A DNA stretch of 64,000 nucleotides, from assembly GCF_030406905.1 (NCBI RefSeq), contig NZ_CP129137.1:4980001-5044000 (forward strand). The letters are read 5' to 3'. The notes below the pieces were generated by a model that did no database searches, was not told where the DNA came from, and saw only the letters and a program-made list of their open reading frames with translations. This document shows, piece by piece, positions 33,688 to 43,525 of this stretch. This stretch comes from Streptomyces sp. HUAS CB01 (GTDB lineage Bacteria; Actinomycetota; Actinomycetes; Streptomycetales; Streptomycetaceae). A program made the translations under genes and the position numbers. How positions within the stretch are numbered: the stretch's first letter is position 1; every line of letters starts with the position of its first letter.

Positions 33688-35094
33688 TCAGGGACGGGTC
33701 ATCCGCAGCACGTCCAGCGCCTCGTCCAGCTGCTCGAGCGTGAGCGCGCCGCGCTCCACGTACCCGCCCTCCAGCACCACTTCGCGGATCGTCCTCCGCT
33801 CCGCCAGCGACTTCTTGGCGACCTTCGCGGCCTCCTCGTACCCGATGTACTTGTTGAGCGGGGTGACGACGGACGGCGACGACTCGGCGTACTCGCGGGC
33901 CCGCCGCACGTCCGCGGTGATCCCGTCCACCGTGCGGTCGGCGAGCAGCCGGGACGCGTTCGCCAGCAGACGGACCGACTCCAGCAGGTTCTTGGCCATC
34001 ACGGGGAGCATCACGTTCAGCTCGAAGTTCCCCGCCGCGCCCGCCACCGCGACCGTCGTGTCGTTCCCCATGACCTGCGCGGCCACCATGAGGACGGCCT
34101 CGGGGACGACCGGGTTGACCTTGCCCGGCATGATCGAGGAACCGGGCTGGAGGTCGGGCAGCCGGATCTCGGCGAGTCCGGTGCGGGGCCCGCTCGCCAT
34201 CCAGCGCAGATCGTTCGAGATCTTGGTCAGCGAGACCGCGATCGTCCGGAGCTGTCCGCTGGTCTCCACGAGCCCGTCTCGGGCGCCCTGCGCCTCGAAG
34301 TGGTCGCGCGCCTCGGTCAACGGCAGCCCGGTCGTGCGTGCCACCTCGGCGATGACCGCCGCCGAGAACCCGGGCGGTGTGTTGATGCCGGTGCCCACCG
34401 CCGTGCCGCCGAGCGGGAGTTCGGCGAGCCGGGGGAGCGAGGCGTTCAGCCGTTCCATCCCGTACCGGATCTGCGCCGCGTAGCCGCCGAACTCCTGGCC
34501 GAGAGTGACCGGTGTCGCGTCCATCAGATGGGTACGGCCGGACTTCACCACGCCCGCGAACTCCCCGGCCTTGCGCTCCAGAGCCTCCGCGAGGTGCTCG
34601 AGCGCGGGGACGAGGTCCCGCGTCACGGCCGCGGTCGCGGCGATGTGGATCGACGACGGGAAGACGTCGTTGGACGACTGCGAGGCGTTGACGTGGTCGT
34701 TGGGATGGACGTCGCGGCCCAGGCGCTCGCTCGCCAGGGTGGCCAGGACCTCGTTCATGTTCATGTTGGACGACGTCCCCGAGCCGGTCTGGAAGACGTC
34801 GACGGGGAAGTGCTCGTCCCAGCGCCCCTCGGCGACCTCCACGGCCGCGTCCTGGATGGCACGGGCGATGTCCTTGTCGAGCACCCCGAGCTCGGCGTTG
34901 ACCTTGGCCGCGCCCCCCTTGATCCGGGCCAGGGCCTCCACATGGGCGCGTTCCAGCCGTTGTCCGGAGACGGGGAAGTTCTCCACCGCCCGCTGGGTCT
35001 GAGCGCGCCACTTGGCGTGATGCGGCACCCGCACCTCTCCCATGGAGTCGTGCTCGATCCGGTGACGGCCTGCGTTTTCGCTCGGGTCGGACAT
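33688..35094 (-). CDS. fumC: Fumarate hydratase, class II
   Basis: 468-residue iron-independent fumarase of the aspartase/fumarase superfamily, converting fumarate and water to malate in the citric acid cycle. Motifs include [46 protein letters not shown] and the superfamily signature [14 protein letters not shown] 35094 follows AGGAGG by 7 nt; a GTG at 35100 is in frame but too close. It lies just after an oxygen-sensitive class I fumarase gene, so both kinds are encoded together. Confidence 0.95.
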   Translation of the reverse strand: MSDPSENAGRHRIEHDSMGEVRVPHHAKWRAQTQRAVENFPVSGQRLERAHVEALARIKGGAAKVNAELGVLDKDIARAIQDAAVEVAEGRWDEHFPVDVFQTGSGTSSNMNMNEVLATLASERLGRDVHPNDHVNASQSSNDVFPSSIHIAATAAVTRDLVPALEHLAEALERKAGEFAGVVKSGRTHLMDATPVTLGQEFGGYAAQIRYGMERLNASLPRLAELPLGGTAVGTGINTPPGFSAAVIAEVARTTGLPLTEARDHFEAQGARDGLVETSGQLRTIAVSLTKISNDLRWMASGPRTGLAEIRLPDLQPGSSIMPGKVNPVVPEAVLMVAAQVMGNDTTVAVAGAAGNFELNVMLPVMAKNLLESVRLLANASRLLADRTVDGITADVRRAREYAESSPSVVTPLNKYIGYEEAAKVAKKSLAERRTIREVVLEGGYVERGALTLEQLDEALDVLRMTRP

Positions 35095-35366
35095 CCTCAC
35101 ACCTCCTGAACAAGGTCAGCGCGCCCCTGGTTCCGCGTATTCCCAGATGCGACACCCGTCAGTAGATGCCCTCGACGGCCCCGGACGCGGGAGGCGGCAC
35201 CGCCCGGACCGGCACCACGGCGGGGCCCGTCGGCCCGGGGGACGGCTGCGCCGGCATGCGGGAGGGCCCCGCCGCCGGGGATGCGGCGAGGCCCTCACGG
35301 GTGGTGCGGACGCCTCAGAGGTCCCGCGGGCCGTGCGGCGGCTCCGGGAAGCCCCGAGGCCCGGGG

Positions 35367-37058
35367 TCAGGCCAGGCCGGGCCCGCGGACCGGGATGCTG
35401 GTGAACGTCGGCGCGGGCGCGGGGTCCTGGAAGAAGTCGCTGCCCTTGTCGTCGACGACGATGAACGCCGGGAAGTCCTCGACCTCGATCTTCCAGACGG
35501 CCTCCATGCCGAGCTCCTCGTACTCGACGACCTCGACCTTCTTGATGCAGTCCTGGGCGAGGCGCGCTGCGGGGCCGCCGATCGAGCCGAGGTAGAAGCC
35601 GCCGTGCTCCTTGCAGGCGTCGGTGACCTGCTTGCTGCGGTTGCCCTTGGCCAGCATGACCTTGGAGCCGCCCGCCGCCTGGAACTGCTCGACGTAGGAG
35701 TCCATGCGCCCGGCCGTCGTCGGGCCGAAGGAGCCGGAGGCGTAGCCCTCCGGGGTCTTCGCGGGGCCGGCGTAGTAGACCGGGTGGTCCTTGAGGTACT
35801 GGGGCATCTCCTCGCCCGCGTCCAGCCGCTCCTTGATCTTGGCGTGCGCGATGTCGCGGGCCACGACGAGCGGTCCGGTGAGCGAAAGCCGGGTCTTGAC
35901 CGGGTACTTGGTCAGCTCCGCCAGGATCTCGTCCATCGGCTGGTTGAGGTCGATCTTGACGACGTCGCCGCTCTCGTCGAGGTGCTCGTCGGTCGTCTCC
36001 GGCAGGAAGCGCGCCGGGTCCGTCTCCAGCTGCTCCAGGAAGACGCCCTCGGCGGTGATCTTCGCGACGGCCTGGCGGTCGGCGGAGCAGGACACGGCGA
36101 TCGCCACGGGGCAGGACGCGCCGTGCCGCGGGAGCCGCACCACACGCACGTCGTGGCAGAAGTACTTGCCGCCGAACTGCGCGCCGATGCCGATCTTCTG
36201 CGTCAGCTCGAAGACCTTCTCCTCCAGGTCCTTGTCCCGGAAGCCGTGGCCGAGGGCCGAGCCCTCCTCCGGCAGCTCGTCCAGGTAGTGCGCGGAGGCG
36301 TACTTCGCGGTCTTCAGCGCGTACTCGGCCGACGTGCCGCCGACGACGATGGCCAGGTGGTACGGCGGGCACGCGGCCGTGCCCAGCGAGCGGATCTTCT
36401 CCTCCAGGAACTTCATCATGGAGGCCTCGTTCAGGACCGCCTTGGTCTCCTGGTAGAGGAACGACTTGTTGGCGGAGCCGCCGCCCTTGGCCATGAAGAG
36501 GAACTTGTACGCGCCGCCGTCCGTCGCGTAGAGCTCGATCTGCGCGGGCAGGTTCGAGCCGGTGTTCTTCTCCTCCCACATGGTGAGCGGGGCCATCTGC
36601 GAGTAGCGCAGGTTGAGCTCGGTGTAGGCGTCGAAGATCCCGCGGCTCAGCGCCTCCTCGTCGCCGCCCTCGGTGAGGACGTTCTGCCCGCGCTTGCCCA
36701 TGACGATCGCCGTGCCGGTGTCCTGGCACATGGGGAGCACGCCCGCCGCCGCGATGTTCGCGTTCTTCAGCAGGTCCAGCGCGACGAACTTGTCGTTCGA
36801 CGACGCCTCGGGGTCGTCGATGATCTTGCGGAGCTGGGCGAGGTGCGCCGGGCGGAGGTAGTGCTGGATGTCGTGGACGGCCTCTTTCGCGAGCTTGCGC
36901 AGCGCCTCCGGCTCGACCTTGAGGAACGTGCGCCCGTCGGCCTCGAAGGTGGAGACACCTTCGGCGGTCACCAGGCGGTAGGGCGTGGTGTCCTCGCCCA
37001 GCGGGAGCAGATCGGTGTACTCGAACGCAGGGCGGGTCGGACGGGAGACAGGGGGCAT
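35367..37058 (-). CDS. Fumarate hydratase, class I (iron-sulfur)
   Basis: 563-residue [4Fe-4S] fumarase, alpha and beta parts fused. Cluster cysteines are seen in [17 protein letters not shown] and [10 protein letters not shown]; the C-terminal part has [29 protein letters not shown] typical of the fumarase beta domain, and [20 protein letters not shown] 37058 is preferred over 37067 because the GAGGA ribosome site touches the earlier codon. The enzyme is sensitive to oxygen and superoxide, which makes the adjacent stable fumC a sensible backup. Confidence 0.93.
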   Translation of the reverse strand: MPPVSRPTRPAFEYTDLLPLGEDTTPYRLVTAEGVSTFEADGRTFLKVEPEALRKLAKEAVHDIQHYLRPAHLAQLRKIIDDPEASSNDKFVALDLLKNANIAAAGVLPMCQDTGTAIVMGKRGQNVLTEGGDEEALSRGIFDAYTELNLRYSQMAPLTMWEEKNTGSNLPAQIELYATDGGAYKFLFMAKGGGSANKSFLYQETKAVLNEASMMKFLEEKIRSLGTAACPPYHLAIVVGGTSAEYALKTAKYASAHYLDELPEEGSALGHGFRDKDLEEKVFELTQKIGIGAQFGGKYFCHDVRVVRLPRHGASCPVAIAVSCSADRQAVAKITAEGVFLEQLETDPARFLPETTDEHLDESGDVVKIDLNQPMDEILAELTKYPVKTRLSLTGPLVVARDIAHAKIKERLDAGEEMPQYLKDHPVYYAGPAKTPEGYASGSFGPTTAGRMDSYVEQFQAAGGSKVMLAKGNRSKQVTDACKEHGGFYLGSIGGPAARLAQDCIKKVEVVEYEELGMEAVWKIEVEDFPAFIVVDDKGSDFFQDPAPAPTFTSIPVRGPGLA

Positions 37059-37279
37059 TACGGCCATTCCTCACTCGGCAGACGGCGGCTGGCATCCATT
37101 GGCAGCGCGCCCACAAGCGTAAGACGCCCCCCGCCGTCCGGGCTTGTGAGGTAAGGCTCAGTCGGCGCCCGACGGCCCGGCCCTGTTCCCGCGGGGCGGC
37201 GGGGGGTGCGGCGGCCTGCGGGGCGCGGGTGCGCCGTCACGTTTCGCGGCTGACGAGGGTGTCGCGCGCGGCCACTAGT

Positions 37280-37305
37280 CGCGATCTATCGCGTTTCGCT
37301 AGGGT
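37280..37305 (+). promoter_or_regulatory. Leaderless promoter with a dyad in the spacer
   Basis: TAGGGT at 37300-37305 lies 6 nt before GTG 37312. CGCGAT-CT-ATCGCG (37280-37293) is a perfect dyad placed inside the region where the -35/-10 spacer would be, as seen for spacer-binding activators or for a repressor. Confidence 0.45.
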
Positions 37306-37311
37306 GTCGGT

Positions 37312-38013
37312 GTGGACCTCGACAAGCACGATTCAGCGGCCCCCGGCCGCGGACAGCCCCAGAAGCCGGTCGCGCCCGCCGTGCCCGCGGATCCCGCCGG
37401 GGCCATCCGCGCCTCCGACGCCGACCGCGACAGGACCGCGGACATCCTCAGGGAGGCCCTGGCCGAGGGCCGGCTCGACGCCGAGGAGCATGCCGAGCGG
37501 ATCGACGCGGTCTACCGTGCCAAGACGGTCGGCGAGCTGGAGCCGATCGTCCGTGACCTCCCCGCGAGCCGGCCGTCCCGCCAGGAGCCCGCGTCGTACG
37601 CGTACGGCCCGGAGGCCCCCACCGGCCCCGGCGAGAACCTCGTCGCCGTCTTCTCCAGCTCCACCCGCAAGGGCCGCTGGCGCGTCGGCGCCCGGACCCA
37701 GGCGTTCGCGCTCTTCGGCAACATCGAGATCGACCTGACCGAGGCCATGTTCGGCCAGCGCCTCACCGTCATCAACGCGACCTCGGTCTTCGGCAATGTG
37801 GAGGTCCGGGTCCCCGAGAACATCTCGCTGCGCGGCAGCGGCACGGGCATCTTCGGCAACTTCGAGGTCGTCACCCTGGAGGCGGCCGACCCGGAGGCCC
37901 CGGTCGTGGTCGTCAACGGCTATTCCGTTTTCGGCAACGTGGAGGCCAAGCCGAAGCGCGGCAAGCGCATCGCGGACCTCCACGACCGGCTGCGCAAGCA
38001 TCTGGGGCACTGA
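37312..38013 (+). CDS. DUF1707 and LiaF-like (DUF2154-type) protein
   Basis: 233 residues. After a Pro/Ala-rich start, IRASDADRDRTADILREALAEGRLDAEEHAERIDAVYRAKTVGEL is the DUF1707 (SHOCT-like helical) motif. The C-terminal half (about 105-220) repeats FGN(I/V/F)E units and resembles cell-wall-active-antibiotic response LiaF/DUF2154 domains: FALFGNIEIDL, SVFGNVEVRVP, GIFGNFEVV, SVFGNVEAK. No membrane helix is present. GTG 37312 is fixed by the leaderless promoter. A role in envelope stress is inferred from the family. Confidence 0.85.
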   Translation: MDLDKHDSAAPGRGQPQKPVAPAVPADPAGAIRASDADRDRTADILREALAEGRLDAEEHAERIDAVYRAKTVGELEPIVRDLPASRPSRQEPASYAYGPEAPTGPGENLVAVFSSSTRKGRWRVGARTQAFALFGNIEIDLTEAMFGQRLTVINATSVFGNVEVRVPENISLRGSGTGIFGNFEVVTLEAADPEAPVVVVNGYSVFGNVEAKPKRGKRIADLHDRLRKHLGH

Positions 38014-38149
38014 CCGGAGGGCGCGGGGGAGCGGCCGCCCGCAGTTCCGGCCTTCGGAACTCAGTGCCACTCAGTGCATAGGCGCGCGTACAGCGGGTAG
38101 GCCTTGCTGCATCGTCTCTCGCTCGCGAAGCCGTCGTCAGGAGTAGACC

Positions 38150-38500
38150 GTGCTGCAACTGCCGCATCAGTCCCTGCAGGTAGCCGTTCCGCCCCAGCGT
38201 TCTGCCGCTCGGGAAGACCAGGACGCGCCCTGGCACACGGAGGCGGTGTGCCGCCGGGACGAAGCCGGGCTGTTCTTCGCGCCCTCCAAGGAACCGACGG
38301 CGGCGCGGCTCTCCCGCGAGGACGCCGCCAAGCGCGTCTGTGCCCGCTGCCCCGTGATGGTCGAGTGCCGGGAGCACGCGCTGCTCCAGCCCGAGCCGTA
38401 CGGCGTGTGGGGCGGACTGACCGCGGCCGAGCGCCGGGTCGTCCTGGCCCGCCGGCGGCGGCGCGAGACGGAGATCAAGAAGGCGGCGTCGGCGGCCTGA
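38150..38500 (+). CDS. WhiB-like iron-sulfur transcription factor
   Basis: 116-residue WhiB family protein. The four cluster cysteines are Cys34, Cys64, Cys67 and Cys73 (C-x29-C-x2-C-x5-C), followed by the beta turn GVWGG (85-89) and a basic C-terminus (RRRRR) for DNA. GTG 38150 has AGGAG 6 nt upstream. Its place just before glpX is that of wblI in S. coelicolor as I remember it. These proteins bind a principal sigma factor and tune its promoter choice; targets here are unknown. Confidence 0.93.
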   Translation: MLQLPHQSLQVAVPPQRSAAREDQDAPWHTEAVCRRDEAGLFFAPSKEPTAARLSREDAAKRVCARCPVMVECREHALLQPEPYGVWGGLTAAERRVVLARRRRRETEIKKAASAA

Positions 38501-38520
38501 CGGAACCCCGGCATCCGGGC

Positions 38521-38576
38521 ACACACGGAAGAGGGGCGCCCCCACCGCACATGGGGAGCGCCCCTCTTCCGTGTGT
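38521..38576. terminator. Bidirectional hairpin between WhiB-like and glpX genes
   Basis: A perfect 19-bp outer stem (ACACACGGAAGAGGGGCGC with complement) plus an inner CCCC/GGGG pair. The convergent genes end 20 and 13 nt away. Confidence 0.88.
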
Positions 38577-38589
38577 CGTGTCCGGCGCC

Positions 38590-39621
38590 CTACTTGGCGC
38601 GGTCGAAGTCGATGGCGCTGTAGGCGCGCAGCTTCGACAGACGGTGGGTCGAGTCGATCTGCCGGATCGTGCCCGACTTGGAGCGCATGACCAGCGACTG
38701 CGTGGTCGCCGTCGCGGAGCGGTAGCGCACGCCGCGCAGCAGCTCGCCGTCGGTGATGCCGGTCGCGACGAAGAACACGTTGTCCCCGCGGACCAGGTCG
38801 TCCATGAGGAGCACACGGTCCAGGTCGTGGCCCGCGTCGAGGGCGCGCTGCCGCTCCTCGTCGTCCTTCGGCCACAGCTTGCCCTGGATCGTGCCGCCGA
38901 GGCACTTGATCGCGCAGGCGGTGATGATGCCCTCGGGCGTGCCGCCGATGCCCATCAGCATGTCGACGCCGGTGCCCTCGCGCACGGCCATGATCGCGCC
39001 GGCGACGTCGCCGTCCGAGATGAACTTGATGCGCGCGCCCGTCTCGCGGATCTCCTTGACGATGCCCTCGTGGCGCGGGCGGTCCAGGATGACGACGGTG
39101 ACGTCCTCGGGGGAGGAGCTCTTCGCCTTCGCGACGCGGCGGATGTTCACCGAGACCGGGGCGTTGATGTCGACGAAGTCGGCGGCCTCGGGGCCGGTGA
39201 CCAGCTTGTCCATGTAGAAGACCGCGGACGGGTCGAACATGGTGCCGCGGTCGGCGGCGGCGAGCACCGCGATCGCGTTCGGCATGCCCTTGGCGGTGAG
39301 CGTGGTGCCGTCGATCGGGTCCACGGCGATGTCGCACTCCGCGCCGGTGCCGTCGCCGATGCGCTCCCCGTTGAACAGCATCGGGGCTTCGTCCTTCTCG
39401 CCCTCGCCGATGACGACGACACCGTTCATCGACACGGTGCTGACGAGGGTGCGCATGGCTTTGACGGCCGCGCCGTCAGCGCCGTTCTTGTCGCCGCGGC
39501 CGACCCAGCGGCCGGCGGCCATGGCGGCGGCCTCGGTGACCCGGACGAGCTCCAGGGCGAGGTTGCGGTCCGGGGCCTCGGGCGAGACCTCGAGCTGGGA
39601 CGGAAGATGATGCTCGGTCAT
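38590..39621 (-). CDS. glpX: Fructose-1,6-bisphosphatase, class II (GlpX)
   Basis: 343-residue metal-dependent phosphatase of gluconeogenesis. Motifs: [55 protein letters not shown] (the DPIDGT metal site) and [20 protein letters not shown] 39621 follows GAAAGG by 9 nt; the frame upstream of it lacks coding bias. It is divergent from a DUF4245 gene and convergent with the WhiB-like gene. Confidence 0.94.
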   Translation of the reverse strand: MTEHHLPSQLEVSPEAPDRNLALELVRVTEAAAMAAGRWVGRGDKNGADGAAVKAMRTLVSTVSMNGVVVIGEGEKDEAPMLFNGERIGDGTGAECDIAVDPIDGTTLTAKGMPNAIAVLAAADRGTMFDPSAVFYMDKLVTGPEAADFVDINAPVSVNIRRVAKAKSSSPEDVTVVILDRPRHEGIVKEIRETGARIKFISDGDVAGAIMAVREGTGVDMLMGIGGTPEGIITACAIKCLGGTIQGKLWPKDDEERQRALDAGHDLDRVLLMDDLVRGDNVFFVATGITDGELLRGVRYRSATATTQSLVMRSKSGTIRQIDSTHRLSKLRAYSAIDFDRAK

Positions 39622-39745
39622 CGGAGCGCACCTTTCTGTACGACGACGGCCGGATGAAGAGGGTGCTGTGACTCTATCGGTACGTCGACAAAATGAGCAG
39701 AGGGGCCCACGTTTGAGCAAACAGCCTTGATGCGACGATAGTGCG

Positions 39746-40300
39746 GTGGCAGGCAAGCGAGGCAACCAGACAGTGCGCGGAATGATCCAGTCGATGACGG
39801 TCATCTGCGCATTCGCAGGCGTTATCTACTTCTTCATTCCGCACGACGACTCCCTGGACCCGATCCAGCCCGTCGACTACAGCGTGGAGCTCACGACGGC
39901 GCGCCGGGCGGCACCCTACCCGGTGGCGGCCCCGGCGGGGCTGCCCGCGGGCTGGAAGCCCACCTCGGTGACCTTCCGGCGCGACGAGGGCCATGCCTGG
40001 CACATCGGCTTCCTGGACCCCGACGGGCAGTACGTGGCCGTCGAGCAGTCCACGGAGCCGCCGCGGAAGTACATCCCGAAGGTCACCCGGCAGGCGGCCC
40101 TGACCGACGGCACCCAGCAGGTCGGCGGGGAGAGCTGGCAGCGCTGGGAGGGCCCGAAGTACGACGCGCTCGTCCGCACCGAGAAGGGGTCGACGACGGT
40201 GGTGACGGGCACGGCCTCGTACGAGCGGCTCGCGCAGATGGCCGCGGCGCTCGAATCGCGCTCCGGCGCGTCGCCGTCGCCGGTTCCGTCCGCCTCCTGA
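39746..40300 (+). CDS. DUF4245 membrane-anchored protein
   Basis: 184-residue protein with one N-terminal membrane helix (about 13-31, [14 protein letters not shown]) and an extracellular DUF4245 domain ([49 protein letters not shown]). Its function is unknown; the family is usually found beside glpX or exonuclease VII genes in actinobacteria, as here. GTG 39746 is taken, though TTGAGC (39713) and GATAGT (39737) form a promoter so close that a later start (ATG 39782) cannot be excluded. Its 3' end lies in a local duplication. Confidence 0.8.
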   Translation: MAGKRGNQTVRGMIQSMTVICAFAGVIYFFIPHDDSLDPIQPVDYSVELTTARRAAPYPVAAPAGLPAGWKPTSVTFRRDEGHAWHIGFLDPDGQYVAVEQSTEPPRKYIPKVTRQAALTDGTQQVGGESWQRWEGPKYDALVRTEKGSTTVVTGTASYERLAQMAAALESRSGASPSPVPSAS

Positions 40301-40521
40301 CCCGGCCGGCGGCCCGGTCCGCCGCGCTCCCGCGGGACCCGCGTGCCTTCACATGGCGTGCCCATGGGGTCTTCGCTCGGCGTGTCGCGTGTCGCGTGTC
40401 GTGTGTCGCCTGCCGTCGGCTCCGTCGGCCTCCTGACCCGGCCGGCGGCCTGATCCGCCCGTGGGCCCCGCGCCTACCCTGCGACGTGCCCACGGGGTCT
40501 TCGCTCGGCGTGTCCGCCCGG
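40284..40521. repeat. Imperfect tandem duplication after the DUF4245 gene
   Basis: CCTCCTGACCCGGCCGGCGG occurs at 40293 and again at 40429, and GGGGTCTTCGCTCGGCGTGT occurs near 40366 and again near 40494. The two units (about 40284-40393 and 40420-40521) differ by a few bases and an 8-nt length change. Between them is a GTGTCGC-type short repeat (40380-40410). The first unit includes the stop codon of the DUF4245 gene. The remaining gap to 40828 holds two copies of GAACGCGGCGAGGCCG and a hairpin. Confidence 0.7.
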
Positions 40522-40740
40522 CCGTGATCCAGGTGCCCGCGCGCCCCGAGGGCCTGGGCGCGGCCGTAGGTGACCACGGGCCGCGCGGCGCGGTGGCGCC
40601 TCCGCCGGGTGGGGCCCCTGTGTCCGCGCGCCCCGGCCGTCCTTGGACCCGGCACGGGTCCCGAGCCGGTCCACGCGATCGCCCGGCCGCGCCGCGCCGC
40701 CGCTCCTGCCCTGAACGCGGCGAGGCCGCGCCGAACGCGG

Positions 40741-40774
40741 CGAGGCCGCCGCACCGTTCGGTGCGGCGGCCTCG
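40741..40774. terminator. Hairpin after the nitroreductase gene
   Basis: CGAGGCCGCCGCACC, 4-nt loop GTTC, and its exact complement: a 15-bp stem, 55 nt beyond the nitroreductase stop. Confidence 0.75.
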
Positions 40775-40828
40775 TGCCGCATGGCGGCCCGGCAGCGGCG
40801 GGCGGACGCGCCTGGCGCGCTGCGGAGG

Positions 40829-41419
40829 TCAGACGGTGGTGACGACCTCGTCGAACGCCAGCCGCGGCGAACGCGGGAACCAGGCGTCCTCGCCCGGCTT
40901 GCCGATGTTGACGACCATCAGCGGGGTGTGGTCGGCGTCCAGGAACTCCTTCTGCACCCCGTCGAAGTCCAGACCCGTCATGGGGCCGGCGGCCAGACCG
41001 GCGGCGCGGATGCCGACGATGAAGTACGCGGCCTGCAGCGCGGCGTTCAGGACCGCGGACCGCTCACGGACCGGGCGCTCGGAGAAGAGCGCGTCCTTCG
41101 CCTGCGGGAAGTGCGGGAACAGCTCCGGCAGCTCCTCGTGGAACTCGTTGTCGGCGGCGAGGATCGCGACCAGCGGAGCGGTGGCGGTCTTGGGCTGGTT
41201 GCCCTCGGCCATGTGCTTCACCAGGCGCTCCCGGGCCTCCGCGGAGCGGACCAGGACGACGCGCAGCGGCGACTGGTTGAAGGCGGTGGGGCCGTACTTG
41301 ACCAGGTCGTAGATCGCCTGGACCTGCTCCTCGGTCACCGGCTCGTCGGTGAAGGTGTTGGCGGTGCGGGCCTCGCGGAAGAGGAGGTCCTGGGCGGCGG
41401 GGTCAAGGACGAGGGACAT
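40829..41419 (-). CDS. Nitroreductase family protein (RutE/HadB-like)
   Basis: 196-residue FMN-dependent nitroreductase-fold enzyme. TFTDEPVTEEQVQAIYDLVKYGPTAFNQSPLRVV is the N-terminal FMN/phosphate-binding part, and the C-terminus has GPMTGLDFDGVQKEFL and NIGKPGEDAWFPRSPRL, typical of the malonic semialdehyde reductase RutE-like branch. ATG 41419 has GGAAGG 9 nt upstream. Three copies of a TTCAACTAAAT-like word lie upstream (41488-41556), so it is probably under a dedicated repressor. Confidence 0.88.
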   Translation of the reverse strand: MSLVLDPAAQDLLFREARTANTFTDEPVTEEQVQAIYDLVKYGPTAFNQSPLRVVLVRSAEARERLVKHMAEGNQPKTATAPLVAILAADNEFHEELPELFPHFPQAKDALFSERPVRERSAVLNAALQAAYFIVGIRAAGLAAGPMTGLDFDGVQKEFLDADHTPLMVVNIGKPGEDAWFPRSPRLAFDEVVTTV

Positions 41420-41487
41420 GCGGCGGAACCTTCCGATGAGCGGAGTGGATCTGGCTGAGCCCTCACCGTACGGTCGAGATAGGTGAA

Positions 41488-41556
41488 CTTTCAACTAAAT
41501 CGGATGCCGGGTGAGGCAAGTCACTCAACTTTCAACAACTCAGCGTTCAACTAAAT
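41488..41556. promoter_or_regulatory. Three repeated TTCAAC sites upstream of the nitroreductase gene
   Basis: CTTTCAACTAAAT (41488-41500), CTTTCAACAACT (41529-41540) and GTTCAACTAAAT (41545-41556) are direct repeats in an A/T-rich patch about 70-140 nt before the start. On the gene's strand they read ATTTAGTTGAAAG. HxlR/MarR-type repressors bind words of this kind; the regulator is unknown. Confidence 0.6.
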
Positions 41557-41580
41557 GGGTACCGCGGTTATGCCCGCCCC

Positions 41581-41622
41581 TGTCCATGGATTCCGGGCGC
41601 GTGTCCATGGATTCCGGGCGCG
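41581..41622. repeat. Perfect 21-bp tandem repeat
   Basis: Two identical 21-nt units, each beginning TGTCCATGGATTCC, lie side by side in the non-coding gap between the nitroreductase and xseB genes. Confidence 0.8.
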
Positions 41623-41682
41623 CTCCCGCCCCTGGCCCCGGAACCCCGCCCCGGAAGAGCCTCCGAACGGCGGCGGCGCCCC

Positions 41683-41961
41683 TCAGCGGTCCGCGTCGTC
41701 CTCGTCCAGGCCGTCCGCGCCCGCCCCGGGCCCGCCCGGGGCCTCGCCGCCCTCGTCCCGTTCCGCCAGCGCCGCGTCCAGCCGGGCACGGGCGCCGTCG
41801 AGCCAGCGGCGGCACACCTTCGCCAGCTCCTCGCCGCGCTCCCACAGCGCCAGCGACTCCTCCAGCGTCGTGCCGCCCGCCTCCAGCCGGCGCACGACCT
41901 CGATCAACTCGTCCCGTGCCTGCTCGTAGCCGAGCGCGCCCTCGTCGGTCCTGGCCGTCAT
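41683..41961 (-). CDS. xseB: Exodeoxyribonuclease VII small subunit
   Basis: 92-residue helical subunit: [49 protein letters not shown], the coiled-coil signature of XseB, then an acidic Gly/Asp tail longer than the family minimum. It forms a complex with XseA to degrade single-stranded DNA. ATG 41961 is fixed by family alignment and GGTGGAGCAG upstream. The gene lies 89 nt after xseA on the same strand. Confidence 0.9.
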   Translation of the reverse strand: MTARTDEGALGYEQARDELIEVVRRLEAGGTTLEESLALWERGEELAKVCRRWLDGARARLDAALAERDEGGEAPGGPGAGADGLDEDDADR

Positions 41962-42050
41962 CTGCTCCACCCTGAAATCCGTCTGTCGTCGTCCGGCCGT
42001 GCCCGTGCAGGCCGCTTCCCCCCGGGGCCGTGCCCCGTCCGCCGTGTCGC

Positions 42051-43262
42051 TCAGTCGCCCGAGACCCGGACCCGGAACCCGCCCTCGGCGACCCGCGCCC
42101 TCAGCTCCTCGCCCGCCGCCACCTCGCCGGCCGCGCGCACCACCGACCCGTCCGCGCGCTGCAGCACCGCGTACCCCCGCTCGAGCGTCGCCGCCGGTGA
42201 CAGCGCGACGACGCGTGCGCGCGTGTGCGACAGCTCGGAGTCCGCACGGTCCAGCAGATGCCCGAGGACCCGGCGGCTGCGGGCGACCAGTGCGTCCGTC
42301 TCGTGCGCGCGCTCCTCGACCATCCGGTGCGGATGCTCCATGACCCGCCGGTGCAGACAGTGCTGCAGACCGCGCTCCTCCCGCTCCAGCATGCCGCGGA
42401 CCGTACGCAGCGCACGGTCCCGCAGCGCCTGCACACGGTCCAGCTCCTCGCCCACGTCGGGGACGACCTTCTTCGCGGCGTCCGTCGGCGTCGAGGCCCG
42501 CAGGTCGGCGACCAGATCGAGCAGCGGCGAGTCCGGTTCGTGCCCGATCGCCGACACCACGGGCGTACGGCAGTCGGCCACCGCGCGCACCAGCTGCTCG
42601 TCCGAGAACGGCAGCAGGTCCTCGACGCTGCCGCCGCCGCGCGCCACGACGATCACGTCCACCCCGGGGTGCTCGTCCAGCTCCTTCACCGCCTGGATCA
42701 CCTGCGGCACCGCGCGCACACCCTGCACGGCGACGTTGCGCACCTCGAAACGGACGGCGGGCCAGCGGCGCCGGGCGTTCTCCAGGACGTCCCGCTCGGC
42801 CGCCGAGGCCCGGCCGCAGACGAGGCCGATCAACTGCGGCAGGAACGGCAGCGGCCTCTTGCGCTCCGGCGCGAAGAGCCCTTCGGCGCCCAGCGTCCGC
42901 TTCAGCCGCTCCAGCCGGGCCAGCAGCTCGCCGATGCCGACTGGCCGTATCTCCGCGGCCCGGAGCGACAGCTGCCCGCGCGGGGCGTACCACTCCGGCT
43001 TGGCGTGGACGACCACCCGCGCGCCCTCGGCCACGGAGTCCGCGACCGCGTCGAACACCTGTCGGTAGCACGTGACGCTCACCGAGATGTCGTACGCGGG
43101 GTCGCGCAGCGTCAGGAAGACCACCCCGGCGCCCGGCCGGCGTGACAGCTGGGTGATCTGCCCCTCGACCCAGACCGCGCCGAGCCGGTCGATCCACCCC
43201 CCGATGAGCCGTGACACCTCGCCGACGGGCAGGGGGGCTTCGGCTGACGTAGTGAGACCCAT
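42051..43262 (-). CDS. xseA: Exodeoxyribonuclease VII large subunit
   Basis: 403-residue subunit. It begins with an OB-fold domain ([29 protein letters not shown]) and has the catalytic core [60 protein letters not shown] and [29 protein letters not shown]. The C-terminal helical region (about 270-340) contacts XseB. In many homologues the DxPL motif reads HETD or HEPD, as here. ATG 43262 is the only start matching the family. Confidence 0.93.
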   Translation of the reverse strand: MGLTTSAEAPLPVGEVSRLIGGWIDRLGAVWVEGQITQLSRRPGAGVVFLTLRDPAYDISVSVTCYRQVFDAVADSVAEGARVVVHAKPEWYAPRGQLSLRAAEIRPVGIGELLARLERLKRTLGAEGLFAPERKRPLPFLPQLIGLVCGRASAAERDVLENARRRWPAVRFEVRNVAVQGVRAVPQVIQAVKELDEHPGVDVIVVARGGGSVEDLLPFSDEQLVRAVADCRTPVVSAIGHEPDSPLLDLVADLRASTPTDAAKKVVPDVGEELDRVQALRDRALRTVRGMLEREERGLQHCLHRRVMEHPHRMVEERAHETDALVARSRRVLGHLLDRADSELSHTRARVVALSPAATLERGYAVLQRADGSVVRAAGEVAAGEELRARVAEGGFRVRVSGD

Positions 43263-43525
43263 GTCCGCGAGCGTAACGGCAGCCTCCGACACGCCCGGTC
43301 CGGCGACACCGCCGCGCCCGGACGGGCGACCTCGCGCCGCTCCGCACCCGGACCTGTCCGGAACCGCCCTCGCGGTGCGCGGCGCCGCTGGAGGTGTCCC
43401 CCCGGAGCCCGGCGACCCCACGCCGCGTCCCGGGGCGTCCGGGCCGCCCACGCCGCTCCGTAGCCGGACCTGAGCCGTGCCCCTCGCCGCGCGTGGCGAG
43501 GGTGGCGTGTCCGCCCAGAGGCGGC

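Noticed and set aside
40380..40410. CRISPR-like short repeats (GTGTCGC units)
   Set aside because: The units are 5-7 nt without spacers; this is a simple-sequence run.
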